Shown here piece by piece: positions 25,990-40,200 of a stretch of DNA of 64,000 nucleotides; position 1 is the stretch's first letter, and every line of letters begins with the position of its first letter. Under the pieces are notes generated by a model. The model had not been told where the DNA came from and ran no database searches. It saw only the letters and a list, made by a program, of their open reading frames with translations. The position numbers and the translations under genes are program-made. The DNA lies in contig JAQGEQ010000116.1 of NCBI GenBank assembly GCA_034620365.1, positions 186,001 to 250,000 on the forward strand, written 5' to 3'. The DNA is from Pegea sp. RAD2-039 (lineage: Eukaryota > Chordata > Thaliacea > Salpida > Salpidae).

Positions 25990-25995
25990 AATAAA
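25990..25995 (+). terminator. polyadenylation signal AATAAA after PRCC
   Basis: AATAAA lies about 150 bases after the PRCC stop codon and only 45 bases before the ENDOV start codon, so the two transcription units are nearly abutting. Confidence 0.45.
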
Positions 25996-26039
25996 AGGTT
26001 TAACATTGAAAGAAGTTTTATTTTTTATTTATCTCCAAT

Positions 26040-27859
26040 ATGCCTGATAGTCAAGTTAAAGAATGGAAAAAGTACTTTTTTTTCTTTGACATAATCAGTT
26101 TTAATTTAATCACATTTCACAATCAGTTATAAATAAATTTTTTATATAAAAATTTGTGTTTAGATCTATTTGTATTAAAATAATTTTTAGAGTTTTTCTA
26201 ACTTTGATATATCTACTAGTTTTCACATTGAGTTAAAATCCTTTATAAACACTAAGATTTTCAGTTTTTGATCTAAATAAGTTTATAAAATATAATTACA
26301 ATTCCCTTTTTTCAATACTTGCTTTTACACTTTTGATTTAATTATTTTTTTTCAATTTATTTAATCTTCTAACGTCTGGCTATTTATATAGACAACAAAA
26401 CGAACTTAGTGAACAAGTTTCAGCATGCGTTTGTCCATCCCTACCTCCTGTTTCCCTGGTTACGAGGGTAGCTGGTGTGGATATTTCTTATGATTGTAAC
26501 CAACATGACACTGCTTATTGCACAATTGTAATTCTTGTAAAAGAACAAGAAGTTTGTTCCAATAATTAGAATCTAAAAACTGATTTCTAACAATTGTATG
26601 ATTTAACTTGCTAGACTTGGTCACTCAAATATGAGAAAACATCTAGGGCTCAGATTAAAAATCCTTATCTTACTGGCTTTCTATCCTTTCGTGAGATTGA
26701 ATTTTTTGAAAATATTTTAAATGATGTGAAACAACAACAACCCGAACTGTATCCTCAGGTCTACATCCTTACTTCTTATAAAATCTTCTATAAAAAGAGA
26801 AACTTTTAAACATTTAATGACATTTTAATGTCAATATTTATTTTAATTGCTTGAAAGCTGTCAATTGAAAACAGTTTTCACTGTTGTTGTTAATTTCACC
26901 ACAAAACTGAACTGCAAATATTAATCTTTTTATATTAGGTGGTTTTTGTTGATGGTAACGGTTTGTATCACCCAAGAAGATGTGGTCTTGCTTCTCATTT
27001 AGGAGTTGTATCTAATACTCCTACAATTGGAATTTCTAAAAATTTTCTTTATATTCACAAAGACGGTCTTAACTCAGAATATCTTCTTCAGATCAAAGTT
27101 TGTAAAAGAATTCTTGATTTTTTTTTCTAAAAAGCTTTTTAATTTACATTTAATTGTTTAAGATTAAAACTTCTGCATGGTTTTAATTCTTTATAACTCA
27201 AAATATTTTTTTTGTTCGAATTTAGAAAAATATTGAACAATTTAAAGGAGCTACCTATGATGTCACATCTGCAGATGGACAAGTTTTAGCAAAGGTTCGT
27301 TTTTAGATCAGTCAAAAAACTAGAAAAAAAATTATCTTACTAAGTTTTATAACATCAAAAATAATGTAGTCGAAATGATCTTATCCACATCCAATAAAAT
27401 ACAAATTCTTTTATTTACAAACTGTCAGATAATTTCTAAATATTTCCTAATAAATGACTGTTTATAATTAATTTATATATATATAAGTTTATATTTCAAC
27501 AAAAAATATAAATCTTCGACAGATCAAAGGAGTCTTGTTTTTATTGTAGATAAATCAATTCTAGAAATTGGTATTGATTATTCAAATGTTTAAGAAGAAA
27601 TATTCAAATGATTTGTTTTGTTGCAGGCTCTAATAACAAGTGATAATAGCAAAAAGCCTGTATTTGTATCAGTTGGTCACAAGGTAACTCTTGACTTTGC
27701 TACTGAATTAACATTAAAGGTATCGAATCACCGAATACCTGAACCTATTCGATTAGTAAATACTTTTTAAGCTTCTTATCTTGTCATGTAGTTTTCTAAC
27801 AAGACTCATTTTAGGCAGATATTATTTCTCGACGTCAATGCCATACAGTGAAAGAATAG
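26040..27859 (+). CDS. ENDOV: endonuclease V (inosine-specific ribonuclease/nuclease)
   Basis: Seven exons: 26040-26072, 26392-26551, 26615-26758, 26939-27097, 27226-27294, 27627-27755, 27815-27859, all GT-AG and in phase; product about 245 residues, the usual size. Exon 2 gives VTRVAGVDISYD, holding the first active-site Asp. Exon 3 gives YLTGFLSFREIEFF (family pattern PGFLAFRE). Exon 4 gives VVFVDGNGLYHPRRCGLASH, then LGVVSNTPTIGISKNF, with the second catalytic Asp and the nucleic-acid-binding Gly/His/Arg. Exon 6 gives VFVSVGHKVTLDFATELTL and RIPEPIR; the last exon ADIISRRQ. In animals ENDOV cleaves RNA one base beyond inosine, mostly in the cytoplasm. Starting Met chosen because it leads directly into EWKKQQNELS, which aligns with family N-termini. 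Confidence 0.93.
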
Positions 27860-28894
27860 ATTAAAATGTTTAAACTTATTTTAAGCAAGTTTCATTTCTT
27901 TATTAATTACGTTTTTTTATAAAATAAAACTTTAAAAATCATATAATTTTTAGACACCTTTCTTCGCAGTTATTGAAGTAAATATAATTTCTTATAAAGT
28001 TGAATAGTATAATTAGGGTAAAATGTTGAAAGAGTTTTATAAAATTGCAATGAAAAAATGTTATTTGAATTTTACAGTTTAATAAGAAATGTTTCAAATA
28101 TACTTACAAGAAATTATCTTTTTTATTTTCTTTTAATTTCAATAAAACATTACTGAGTATAATTCATGAACAAGTCAAGCAAAAGTTTTTTATTTTATTT
28201 AACACTAACTTAATCGTCCAAATTAACTATATACATGGCTTGTCACTGTGTACAGCTAGCGATTTCAACGAATAAAAGAACCTAAACATAAACTCATGCA
28301 TTTCAAACACCATTAATTAAATGCAAGGCTTGCAGATGCTATAATTTGTTTTATTAACTATTGAAGCAAAATTTAAAGTTTGAAAGGCAAAGCTTTAAGC
28401 ATTTTTAAAGACTTGAAATTTAAGTTTCAAGTAATTTTGTTATAGATGATTTAATTACGTTTAATTAGATGGTTTATGATTACTTTTGTAAAAGCTCTGA
28501 TCATCTTTTGATTTGATAATTAATCTAAGTAATAAAATGATTAAAGTAATTGGACTAATAAAAGTTGTGCTTGAAAATAGTTTGATCAACAAATCAACTT
28601 TAAGTTATTTGTTTGTGTCGATTTTATTCATTTTCACACTTTGCTAAGCATAAATGTTTATTAGTTTCAGGTTTTCTACTTCAAATACTTTTGATGATTT
28701 AAGTGAAACAATTTAACAACTAAATCAAGAGTGTTCTACAAATTAAGAAAATAATTGTTCTTGAATTATAGTTATTTTCAGTATTTAAGCAAAAAATTAT
28801 TCCAATTCAGCAAATTAAACTATTAGGATCTGAAATTCCTGAAAAAAATTGAAACCAAATTAAAGTAAAGCAAAGAACAACAGATTTCAACATT
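27860..28894. other. intergenic between convergent ENDOV and SLC7 genes
   Basis: AT-rich sequence holding the two 3' UTRs. No further feature seen. Confidence 0.5.
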
Positions 28895-31800
28895 CTATGA
28901 ATGCTTTTCTGAGGAGTTAAACAAAGATTCTGATTCGTCTACAGTTGGCACAACTTCCAAAAGAATTTGAATAAATCTGGTGAACGAGTCTGCAAATATT
29001 GAAAATAAAAAGTTACTTTGAAAATTTGCATCTAGTAAAAGATTAGAAATATTTTAAGAACAGAAAATATAATAAAAATTTTACTTAATATCTTGACAAA
29101 TATTAACCAGTTAATTTTTAACTTCAAACTCTAAAAAAAATGCTTAAATTAGAAATATCAAATAAGTAAAAGTACAAACCAAACGTTCGGTTTCCTTTCC
29201 AACCAAAATGAACAAAAGGAATATATAGAAGTAAGCCAGAAAGAATAAATAAAGAAGCATAAAGGTATTCCCATGCAGGATTATTAATGATTGGATAAAA
29301 AACCAAAAAAAACGCCACCAAGATAACAATTATGGGAATAAATATTGGTACCTATAAAATACCAGATTATCTATTGAGCAAACTGATTATATTGGTTACT
29401 TTGTATGGGCGATGTCTAGATGGTTGTTTAACTCGTAGCACAATTAGCGCAACAGCAGAAGCACCATGAAAAAGCCACATAGAAAATGAGAAATAATTAA
29501 CTAATGTACCAAAATCGTTAGGAAATAGAACCAAAATAGAAATGACTGTCTGCAAAAATGTCAAATTTGTTTTACTTTATCAACTGTACAGATTATAAAT
29601 GAATATTTTGTTTAATTAGAATTTACGTTAAACAATATTGCTGGCACTGGAGTTGCTTTTTTACGATGAAACATTGCTAACACTTCAGGCATGCTTCCAT
29701 CTTTTGCGACTGTGTAAAGTAACCTATAAAAATTAATAAATCGTTACAAGTGATAAATACAAGAATTATATGAATAAGCAAATTATAATTTCAAGTCAGT
29801 TTAGGAAATAATTTTTTTCAACAAATTTTATTCTTAGATTATAAATAGAAAATATTTTAAGATTATTAGTTAAACATAGAAATGGTTTTAATTATTATGA
29901 TCGAAAATGGCTTTGTTTTTTATTTGCAGATTTAATTATTGGGTTTTGTAGCGACTATAAAAGTTTAAAAACGGTAGGTGCAGTAATTTCTGCTTTCATC
30001 TGAGGTAAAGTAGTTATCTTAAATTTAAAAACATTGGTAGCTAATTAATATATGAAGAATATTATTAAAGTTTATTGAAAGCACCTTGGACATGTTAATG
30101 TATAACCATTACATCCACCAAAAGTTGAAATTGCTACTCCAATAGGAATCAACCATGAAAAAACTCCTAAAAATTTTCTTCCAAAAGTCTGAAATGTGTT
30201 TCATATAAGAATATTAACAAATTTTTACAACTGGTTTATTGTTTCTAAATCATAAGACATTTTGAGTAAAGTTATAATTACTTTTGAATCCAAACCAATC
30301 TAATGTTTGGAAAAATTAAGATTTTATGGTAGGTATTAGTGACACGTTACTCACAACTGCAACAGCTCTACTAAATATCATCTCTTCTATATTTAGACCA
30401 GATAGATAAGCGATGTTAGTGAAGAGGTAGATAACGGTTACAAATGGAATACCAATCATTATAGCTCTTGGGAGGTTTCTATAATAACAAATTATATGGA
30501 AGTCTTTATATATATTTACTATATGGAAAATATTTACACATATGGATTTTGAAGTTCTCCTGTTATATAATTCAGTTGATTCCAACCATCATAAGCCCAA
30601 AAACCTTGGTAGAAAGCAATCCCGAGCGTGTTCCAATGTATCTCACGATCGAAGCCCTTACTCAAGTTATCACTAGAACCTGTAAGTGGTTTATAATCAT
30701 ATTAGAAAGTAATGAAAATAACGCAAGCGTTTTGATAGTAAGAAACTTATTGTATTACAACATTAAAATAACAATGAAATTAGTTATAGAAGTTATTCAA
30801 ATTGTTTGAAGTATTTTCAGTGAATAATTCAACTTTAACGTTATAATTGTTTAAAACATTTTTCTACCAAGCCCTTACTGTCTTAGTTTGAAACTCTTTT
30901 CTTATTGAATGAAAAATATTTAAATGTAAAACAATTTTACAAAAATTAAATAATTTTTCAATATAATTGATTGGTTTGAATTAAAGGTATGTATGTTACT
31001 AGTATTACATTAATATATAATAAAAGATTTATAAAAATCTTACCTAATAAATGCAGTGATTAACATAAAATAATAGATCTAATAAGAAATTTTAATATAA
31101 AATTAAGTTACCTTCAAATTAATGGATTTCTTATAAAAATTTAAACTTATAACGACATAAATCATTTTATCGTATCAAAACATCAAATCAAAAGCATTAA
31201 ATGTTGAAATTGATTAGTACTTACCAATTGTCAAAGCATACACTCCAGTGCAGACAATAATCACAAGGACAACTAGCTTAGCTATAGTGAAGAATATTTG
31301 AACTTTTTCAGCAATTTTTACACTTTGTGCGTTGATGAAGGCGACTAAAGCTGCAGAATTGAAGAAATGAAAATGAAATTCAATCCTATAAAACGCACTA
31401 TGAATTACTTACTGATACACAAAGCACTTGCTAGTTTAACTGCGAGAGCTGGAGAATCTTCACAATTTGGATAAAATGGACGGATCAGATATTCCCCGAA
31501 AACTATTCCTAAAATTGAAAACAATCTTTGAACGATAAAAAATATTTCAAAATTTCTCTTACTGTCAAATGATCTTAGAATTTTCCAGACATTTATTTTT
31601 AAAGTTGTAATATTTAATTAATAAACGTTAATAATTTCTTATCATTATGTAATAAATAAGGAAGAAATATTTTTGTTTTTTTAATCAGTTTTACTTAAAT
31701 ACAGATGTTTGTTTTGTTTAGCTCATCTTAATTTCTATAGTTTCAATCATTTCATAAATCGTTGCTTTTGCAAAATCAAATGATAAAGAACAAAATTAAA

Positions 31801-34599
31801 TATAAAAGATATAACAAATAACAGACAACATTCCAAAAAGACAAAAATTTGAAATCATTAGAGCATTACTACTTTACAAACGTAAAAGCTTAAACTTAAG
31901 AAAAAGATTTTCTAATATGATTTTATTACGAAAAATACAATATCATTAAGATTAATTTAAAAAGATCTTAACCAGCAAAGCGTTTGTATTAATAATTTTG
32001 TTGTTTTGATTTAACACAATTTTTAAAACATTAAATTTAATAATAATGACTCAAATAACCCGTTTACGTCAAGGTTTGATATTCACTTTGGTAACTTACC
32101 TGTGTAGTAATACAAATGTTATCAACACAAAATTGTTATCTTTAAACTGATATAAGGTTGTAAATGTTTCTACTTTTCGACTCCATCAATCGTTAAAACA
32201 ATAAATTGTTTTTAATCATTACTAATAAGAACTTAGCTTTGAAAAAATTTTTTGCTTTGACTGTTAAAAAAGTAAACAAATAAAGAATTATATAAATTGC
32301 ATTTGTTTGTGTCAACAAAATGACATCAGATAATACTTAGTAAGAATCTAATAAGAGGCTGAATATATACAAGATTAGATTTAAATACCAATGATATTTT
32401 ACTGAATAAAACTATCTATCATTAGATGACTATATTTAAATTGTTATTTTCAAAAAGATAGCATCATAGTGAAAAAGAAATAAAATTTTGTTGATAAAAA
32501 CTAAAATTTACTACTTTACAATTGTTTGTAAAACTATAAAAATTGAAATTACAACATTTGCTAAGAGTCTAGCTTTCAATTAGTTTAGTGATTTTGGTCA
32601 GGAAAGTATCAAGGGAAATACTTAACATTAATAATTTATTTGAGTAAATGACGTAAATGAAGAGTCATGATTAATATCTTACTAGATGAACAAATAAAGT
32701 TAATAAAGTTGAGGTTTTAGTGACCTTGACAGTTAAGCCAATCATAAGTTGAAGAGGCAGTTTTTTATAACTTTAGGATTTGCAAGCTGGAAATATTAAT
32801 AGCTTATTGCAATAAAACATGAAATAGTCATTTCAATTTTGATGAATTAGTGATGTATATTGCAGATAATCAGGTATTATGTCTTATATGTTTGTCATAA
32901 AAAGAAAACTATCTAAAGCTTATTTGGCAAAGTAAGAAATAGGAAAAAACTAATTTGATCAGATTGAAAATGATTCGTAGGAAATTGATACTTTAAAAGA
33001 ATAAGATTCATATTTTTTTGATCAACTTTATTGGGTTTGACCAGAGTTGTACTTATTTTTGAAAACACTTTAAATAATAAGCACCATTGACTACCGATAT
33101 TTAAATCAAAAACAACAAAGTATAAATTTGAATACTTAATTAAAATGTGTTTTAAACTTTGGAAATTTTTTCTACATTTAATCTAAATAAACATAAAGTT
33201 CTTAATCAAATAAAATATAAGATAATAAGATGCAACAGTAAACTTTCATCATATATTGCAAATCTAAGTTAGAACGAATAGCTGTGGCTTCCCACAAACA
33301 CTTTTAAAGCTTCATTAATTGTAAAAACAAATACTTAATTCTTAAACTTGTAAGATAACTTTTAAAAAGAAGCCTTTATAGCAGATACAAATATAAGAGT
33401 TTATAATGTTTACTTTTGTAGTACTCACAGTAGTAATAACCTACGCTACTGCATACAAACAAATGTCACACATGAGTAAACATTCTTGGAATGTTTTCAT
33501 AATAGAATTACTTCTGATCAAATTACATTTGTTCTAATTGTTTTCTGTTTTGTTGACTTCTTAGGTCAAATCTGGGCTTTCGTGGTGAATCAAAAGAAAG
33601 ACTTTTTTGAAATAATCTGCAGAAACCTTTTTTTAGATGCACAGCTTTTCAAATGTAAAGTTAAGTTGTCTATTCAGTTTGCTTTTTAAATTGATTATTT
33701 AAGCTTATAGCCAGAAACTTTGGGACAAAAAAAGCGTCGTTAGAGACCCAATACGTGTGCAGGGATCAGACAATTTCGGAAAATAAATGAATTCTTAAAA
33801 AGCTGAAATAAAGAAATGAAAATAATTTCTTCAAAACTGTACAAGACAAAGTTTTAAAAAAACTGACAATAAAAAGTAATCAACCTTGTGGAGTTTTTCT
33901 AAAATCTTATTTAATAAAGATTAAGAAAGTTTGATAATTCAGATTAACGAGTAATATCTGAAATCATCTTTGGATCAACTCTTCATTAAAACAAACTTCT
34001 ATTCAACGAGTCTAAGTCTTCTAAATTGACAGCCAAGAGTAACTCAGAGATAAACTTACAAAGTATCAACTTATTGAAGAAAATAAATAAAAATTATATT
34101 TTAATCCATAAATTTTGGTGAAAAATTTAGAATTTATAAATGTAGATTACCAATAATTGCAACGGATGAAGGCTTAAGTACAATAGAAGAGGTCCAAGCA
34201 AATAGGAATGCTGGAATAGGTCCAAACGCTTCTTTCAAATAAGGATATTCCGCGCCAGACTTTGGAATCATAGTTCCAAGCTCAGCATAAGTTAAAGAAC
34301 CTTAAATTAAAGTATGAGAAAAAAAACTGGTAATTTTCAGTTGAAAAACTCACCAAAAGTAGCAACAAGACCACACAGAAACCAAATAATCAAACTAAAA
34401 CCAATTGAATTAACATTTTCCAAGACTCCGACCGGTGAGATGAAGATACCACTTCCTATCATCGAGCCTACGATGATACTAATCCCTCCAAGAAGTGTTA
34501 TCTGTAAGTTTGATGATTAACTTGATGATGACTTTATATTTAAAACTCTGTAATTACCTCTTTTTTAACAGCCACCTTTTCCCTTTCATTATTTTGCAT
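28895..34599 (-). CDS. SLC7A9: b0,+-type amino acid transporter, SLC7A9-like light chain
   Basis: About twelve exons on the minus strand, about 480 residues, twelve predicted membrane helices. Start 34599 ([14 protein letters not shown]), then [20 protein letters not shown] with the substrate-binding GSGIF loop of TM1. Later exons: [39 protein letters not shown] (34.15-34.31 kb); [14 protein letters not shown] (31.45-31.51 kb); [20 protein letters not shown] (30.56-30.69 kb); [54 protein letters not shown] (29.18-29.35 kb); and a tail with [13 protein letters not shown]. The YLY...LFILSGLL and EVVP segments fit SLC7A9 better than LAT1 or y+LAT. Such light chains exchange cationic and neutral amino acids and cystine at the plasma membrane with an SLC3 heavy chain. 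Introns reach about 2.6 kb (31.5-34.15 kb), long for this window. Confidence 0.9.
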
Positions 34600-37239
34600 T
34601 TTTATTCTAATAACGAATTAAAACAGCTGAAAATAAATAACAAATCGACAAATAAATCTCAGAAGGTTTGGAATACCGCGGCAGATTTTCATACAGAAAC
34701 TATTTTGTCACTTTTGAGCTCAAGTATAAAAAACTTCTGATGTTTTATTCATAGATTTTAGGCACAAATTAAACAAAAAGTTTTTTTCTGTGTTCTGCTT
34801 CAGTGCCTTACAATAATTTGTATTCAAAGATTGAAAATAAAGAAAGTGAACTGACAAAAGCGGTTTACGAAGCAAGCTAAAAACTTGAAACGACAAATAA
34901 AAAGTTTCTAATCGATCTTTTATGCTGATTTAAGCAACCTAATCCTGAAAAATATTCTTGTTCACAACTGATTGCTAAAAACAAAAAAGATTAAAATTAT
35001 TTTAGGAAATTATAGAGTATTAAAATATAGTGCGATTGTTTGAAATGTTGTGTGTAGGATTAAGGACGTACTTGAGATGAATGTAAAACTTTTATTGTTA
35101 AGTATCTTGAATAGTTATTTGATAAATTATGACTTTGAGCTTTATGTAATAAACAAATAGTTGCTATAAAATTAATTAATTTGTAACAAAATTATCAAAG
35201 TATCAGTTAAATATAACTTAATTTTTTAATTAGATATAATAATAAATTATTATTCAAATAAAAACTTTACTAAGCTGAAAATAACATTCTTTTTATAGTG
35301 ATAGTTGTATTTAGCAAAATAATATCTCAACTTTCACTGATATTTTATTCAAATGTTGTTTAATTTGATAAAGTTTTTAATATCTATATATTATATATAT
35401 GAATTTTTTAAGCTTCGTTTTACAATTTTAACTTTCGTGGAATAAATGAAAATTACAATTATTTGCATCCAAAACCGCATCTTTGTTGTGTGTTCCTAAT
35501 GTTAAAAGTAACCTATAATACACTTTAACCATTTAACTTATACTTCAGCTTACACACATACAAGTTTTATATTTACTCACAAAGGTCGTGCTGAAATACT
35601 CTTGTAGTCTTGTATCATCAAACTGTGTAAGTTAAAGATAGGCTTCATGTATTAATAATTGATGATATAATAATAAGCATACTTAAGTTGTAAATAAATT
35701 TAAGAAGATTATGATGAGAAAGTAAACTAGAAGTAGACTATTTGGTTGGAATAAACTGTTTTAATAAAACACGCAAATTCAAGAACAAAATATTTTGCTG
35801 TTAAAATCAGTAGTTTTTCTGATATCTCATTAAATTCGTTTCTCAGTTAATACGTAGATTTTAAAACAAAACATATTGTTTATCTAGTATTAAAAAACTT
35901 GAGCTTAGTTGGACTCTACGAAACGAAAAACTACTTATATAAATACAAATTTACTTAGTAACAGTTGGAAAGGCATTATAGTGTCAGCTGATGATTTAAA
36001 AGCTCTAATTTCTAGGCAGGAAATAGCTTTTTTACTCAATGAAACGTTGAAAACAGTAATTACAAAAGTGCTTAATGAAATCCTTACAACTAAATAGCAT
36101 TATCTTTTACTCTTACGATCTTAAACAATTACTAAATCTTCTAATATATTATTTTATTTGCTGTTTAACTAATAGTACTTAAATCATTAATTCAACTTTG
36201 TCAATTTTATCAAACATTTTCAGCATTATTCTTTTTTTACAAAAAAAACTGTTTTTAATGTTCATCTGAAACCAGTAATACAATCCTAGCTTAAAGAAAA
36301 CTTTTTCTGTTCTATGTTTTAAAATAAATTTATAATTATCTCAACAAAGCTCTAAAAGATAACACGTGTAAGCAAACACCTCAGCTAAAATAGCACAACA
36401 GAACTTCAAGTGAAACTTACTGTATATGTTATCATGTCTGGCTTCATATCTTATGAAGCCACTAACATATACTGAAGAGAGTTTTTTGCGTGATAGTTCA
36501 AAGAGATACTTTACAAATCGCTTCCTTAAGTTTAGTTTTTTAACTATGTTTTTAAAATGTTTTAATTAATTTGTTTAATCGTTCTTTAATAGATATTTTT
36601 GCTATTAACTATAGTTTTTAGGATTAAAAGATTGGTTAAAATAAAATTAAACTTTGTACCATGAAGTCATTCAACTAATACTTTAAAATATCAGATTATT
36701 TAATTTCAACCCCCTGAGACAGCAAAGACATTACAATGTTCGTTGATATATTTTTGTATTGCTGATTGAGCCACCTAAATTCTAGAATTATTTACATATC
36801 TATTTTTATTTTATAGTAAATTCAACTATGTACTGGTAGGTAAAAGATGAAAGCCATTTGGTGGATTCAAATTACTGATATACTTTAGTTTTGTTTAAGT
36901 ATTTTTATGATTAAGTTAATAAACATGTTTGTAAAAGGTATTTTCTCACTATTTAACCATCAATATCTATAATTTATTTGTTAAATTTGCTAGTTTAACT
37001 CGTCTAGGATTCATTGTATTTATTAGTTTTTAGCAATGATTTTATTCGAATGAAACAACAGTTGAAGATATAAATAAAAACTAAAAAAGAATTTACATTC
37101 ATAAACAATATTTACAAATATGTAACCAAACAACTTTAAATAATTTACTTTGTTTATATAACATTGGCAACGATTATTCGAATCGTAGTTTTCATTCACA
37201 AAGTTAGTTCAAATTAAATACTCAGATAAGGTGAATCCC
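34600..37239. other. intergenic, with one strong hairpin
   Basis: AT-rich. Apart from the hairpin at 36422-36472 I see no supported gene. The open frame at 35909-36097 has a plausible composition but no splice context or recognisable motif. Confidence 0.45.
36422..36472. other. 51-nt near-perfect hairpin
   Basis: Two stacked perfect stems: outer GTATATGTTA (36422-36431) with TAACATATAC (36463-36472), inner TGGCTTCATA (36439-36448) with TATGAAGCCA (36452-36461). The loop is TCT and there is a 7:1 asymmetric internal bulge. It could be a small-RNA precursor, a MITE end or a 3' processing element; the very short loop argues against a standard pre-miRNA. Confidence 0.5.
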
Positions 37240-40200
37240 CTACAAGCTAATAAAGCTTTGGTATTTCCGCATACAACACGAGTAAGCACAGTTTCTTTCC
37301 ATGAATATTTTGTAAGAGAAACACCATTGGTAGATATTAGTGAACATATTGCACAAACTGTTGTATCGGTCAATATTACTGTAACTGTCACAAGGGTGAC
37401 AGAGTTTGATTACACATGGCTGAACATCAGTAGAAGATCCATCACATTTATCTGAAGATTTGCTCCCTGAACAAGTTCTTTAAAAAAGATTATTTTGTAT
37501 TTGATGATCACATATCAAAGATTTTTAGTTGGAAGAATCTAATGTACATCCTCACCTGCTTCTAATTTTTTTTCCTTGTCCACATTTCACATCACATTTA
37601 CTAAACTCACTCCATTCACTCCACAAAGGACACAATCCGACTCTACAGATCTTTAACTTAATATCAGATCCCAAACATCCTTTTGTCACTCCATTTTCAT
37701 TTAAACATCGGCGACGCGACCTAATAAACCCGTTTCCACAACTTACACTGCATTCTGAAGTGGTCCACTCTGACCAGGCTGTTTATACAAATAAAATTTT
37801 CATCTTTCACGTTTGGATTGATAGAGTTTAAGAAGATTGATCCCAACAAGGATCAGTTTAAACGCTCTCAGACAAAAAGCTTTGGAGAGATAAAGTATTT
37901 ATCTAAAAGTATATTGTATTTGATAAATCAGAATTTCATTTACTAACTTTTATTGCTTTTGATTTAAAGGTGTTTTAGTGACCCAAGTTTATCAGTAAAT
38001 TGTTAGAAATTATTCTTATGTTTGTTTTTACTGATTTTAAAAACAATTAAAACGAAGTTACTTTAATTTTGGCCGTCTACTAAATTCTTAATGTGAGCGA
38101 AAACGTTTTTTAGTTCACTAAATATATTTCAGTAAATATTCAAAGTAACTGAATTATTTATAAACTTACTTGGGCAGGTAACGTCATTACATGATTCGGT
38201 TTTCAAATCTTCCCCCTCACAATCTTCTGTATCTCCACCTTTGCAGACTCTTTTCAAAGTCCAAACTCCTTTACCGCATGACTTAGAGCATGTGTCTATG
38301 CTTTCCCAACTGCTCCACGTTGGACAAACATCTGAAATGTAAGAAGTTGTCACTTTCTGTTGTGAAGATCTCATATGCTGCTATCAAAACATAAGATTTT
38401 TTTTGTTACTGATTAAGCTGCTACAGTTTTATTATTTTTTAGAGTTTATAAAATTGTTATTTTGTGCTCTACAAGTTTTCATCAGATCACTAGACAAGTT
38501 AAAAGTTGATTAAAATTGTTAATTAGTTTAAAAAATTTGATTTATTTGATGTAATAGTTGTTGTACTTACGTCTGCTACAATTTTGGTATTTGATAGAGT
38601 TACCACTACAGGGGGCTTCCCCAACACTTTCACAAACTCTCACTGACTTTTGAGTTCCACAGTCTCCACAAGATGAGCTGCAAGGACTCCAAGAACTCCA
38701 TTGACTCCAAGTTGGGCACGGTTGAATATTGCAAGTCTAAATTCATTCAAAATAACTTCAATTTTGTGAATTTAATCACCAAATTAACAAAACATTTCTA
38801 CATCGATTTGACATTTGTATATTTTCAACTTTATGTTGATTGATAAAAATCAAGACCTTTGTATCTAAATAACTTGCTCCAACAACCGTTTTTATCCCAC
38901 CTCCACAGGATACTGAGCACTTGCTCCAAATCTCTTCATTATTTTAATAATTCTGAGATTATTTTTTGAAAATAAATAAAGAAGAATTGAAGCATACTCG
39001 GACACGGCTGGATGTTGCAAGTTTCTGAGACTTTTTGGGGTCCTTCACACTCTACCTCATCACTTCCAGTGTTTTTACATTCTCTTTTCATGAACCTTAT
39101 TCCTCCTCCACAAGACACACTACAATCTGTCCATTCACTCCAATCACTCCAATAAGAACAAGACACTGATCATAATATCAAAACTTTTATGAAATCTTCA
39201 ATACCATAATACTTTTGAAATAATTTAATTTAAACATTTTATTTACAAATATTTTCAAACTTCTAACATCAAGAAACCTCACCAGTTTCACAATCTTCCA
39301 TCTTTTTATAGCTTCCAGCACAGCTCTTACTAATTGAACCATCTTTATAACAACGTCTTTCAGCAAACCGTTCACCTTTACCACAACTTTGAGAGCAAGG
39401 GCTCCAAGGTGACCACGGCTCCCATTGATCACATGACTTCATGTTACAAGTCTGTAAAGTTTTATGTTAGAAGAGAGTATTTTGAACCATATATTACCTT
39501 TGTTTCATTTTTGCCAAAAAATAATCTTGTTTGAACACCAGGCCCACAAGTGACTGAGCATTTAGACCAAGGCTGTGACTTGCCTTGAACTAAAAATACA
39601 TTAATTGTTTACAGCATATATAAAAATACATTTAAAACATTTGAAAAATTTGTAATAACTGATTTACTTGTATTTTTACAAGAATTTTTTTCACAGGAAG
39701 CTCTTTTCAGGTTACGTCCAACACAATGTCCTTTAACAGGACATTTTCTCACATGAATATAAGAGCCTTGGCCACATGATACAGAGCAAGCAGTTTTGAA
39801 CCAAGAACTCCATTGTAAGCAAGATTGAATGTTACACGACTATAATTTCATAATGAAAATATTAAAAAATGAAATTAAAATCATTCATTATATATATATA
39901 CAAATCTACAGATATTTTAAACAGTGTAAGGTCAGTATCAATAAAAACTGACTTTTGATTCAATTTTCATCCCAACTTTTCGAGTTTGAACTCCTCCATC
40001 ACATAATTTCGAGCAAGCGCTCCACCTACCTGTTCAAAAAGTTATTTTTATACTTTTAATTTTTGGGTTTACAAAAAACTACTTTAAATTTCACATTATT
40101 TGTTATTTTTAGAAACAAACATTTAATTATCAATTTACGTCAATTATTTGAATAAAAAAGTTTTTAAAATATTGCTGCTGTAATAAATTGATTTATTTAC

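Noticed and set aside
35909..36097. 62-codon open frame with plausible amino-acid content.
   Set aside because: No splice signals, no homologous motif, and it is isolated in AT-rich intergenic DNA.
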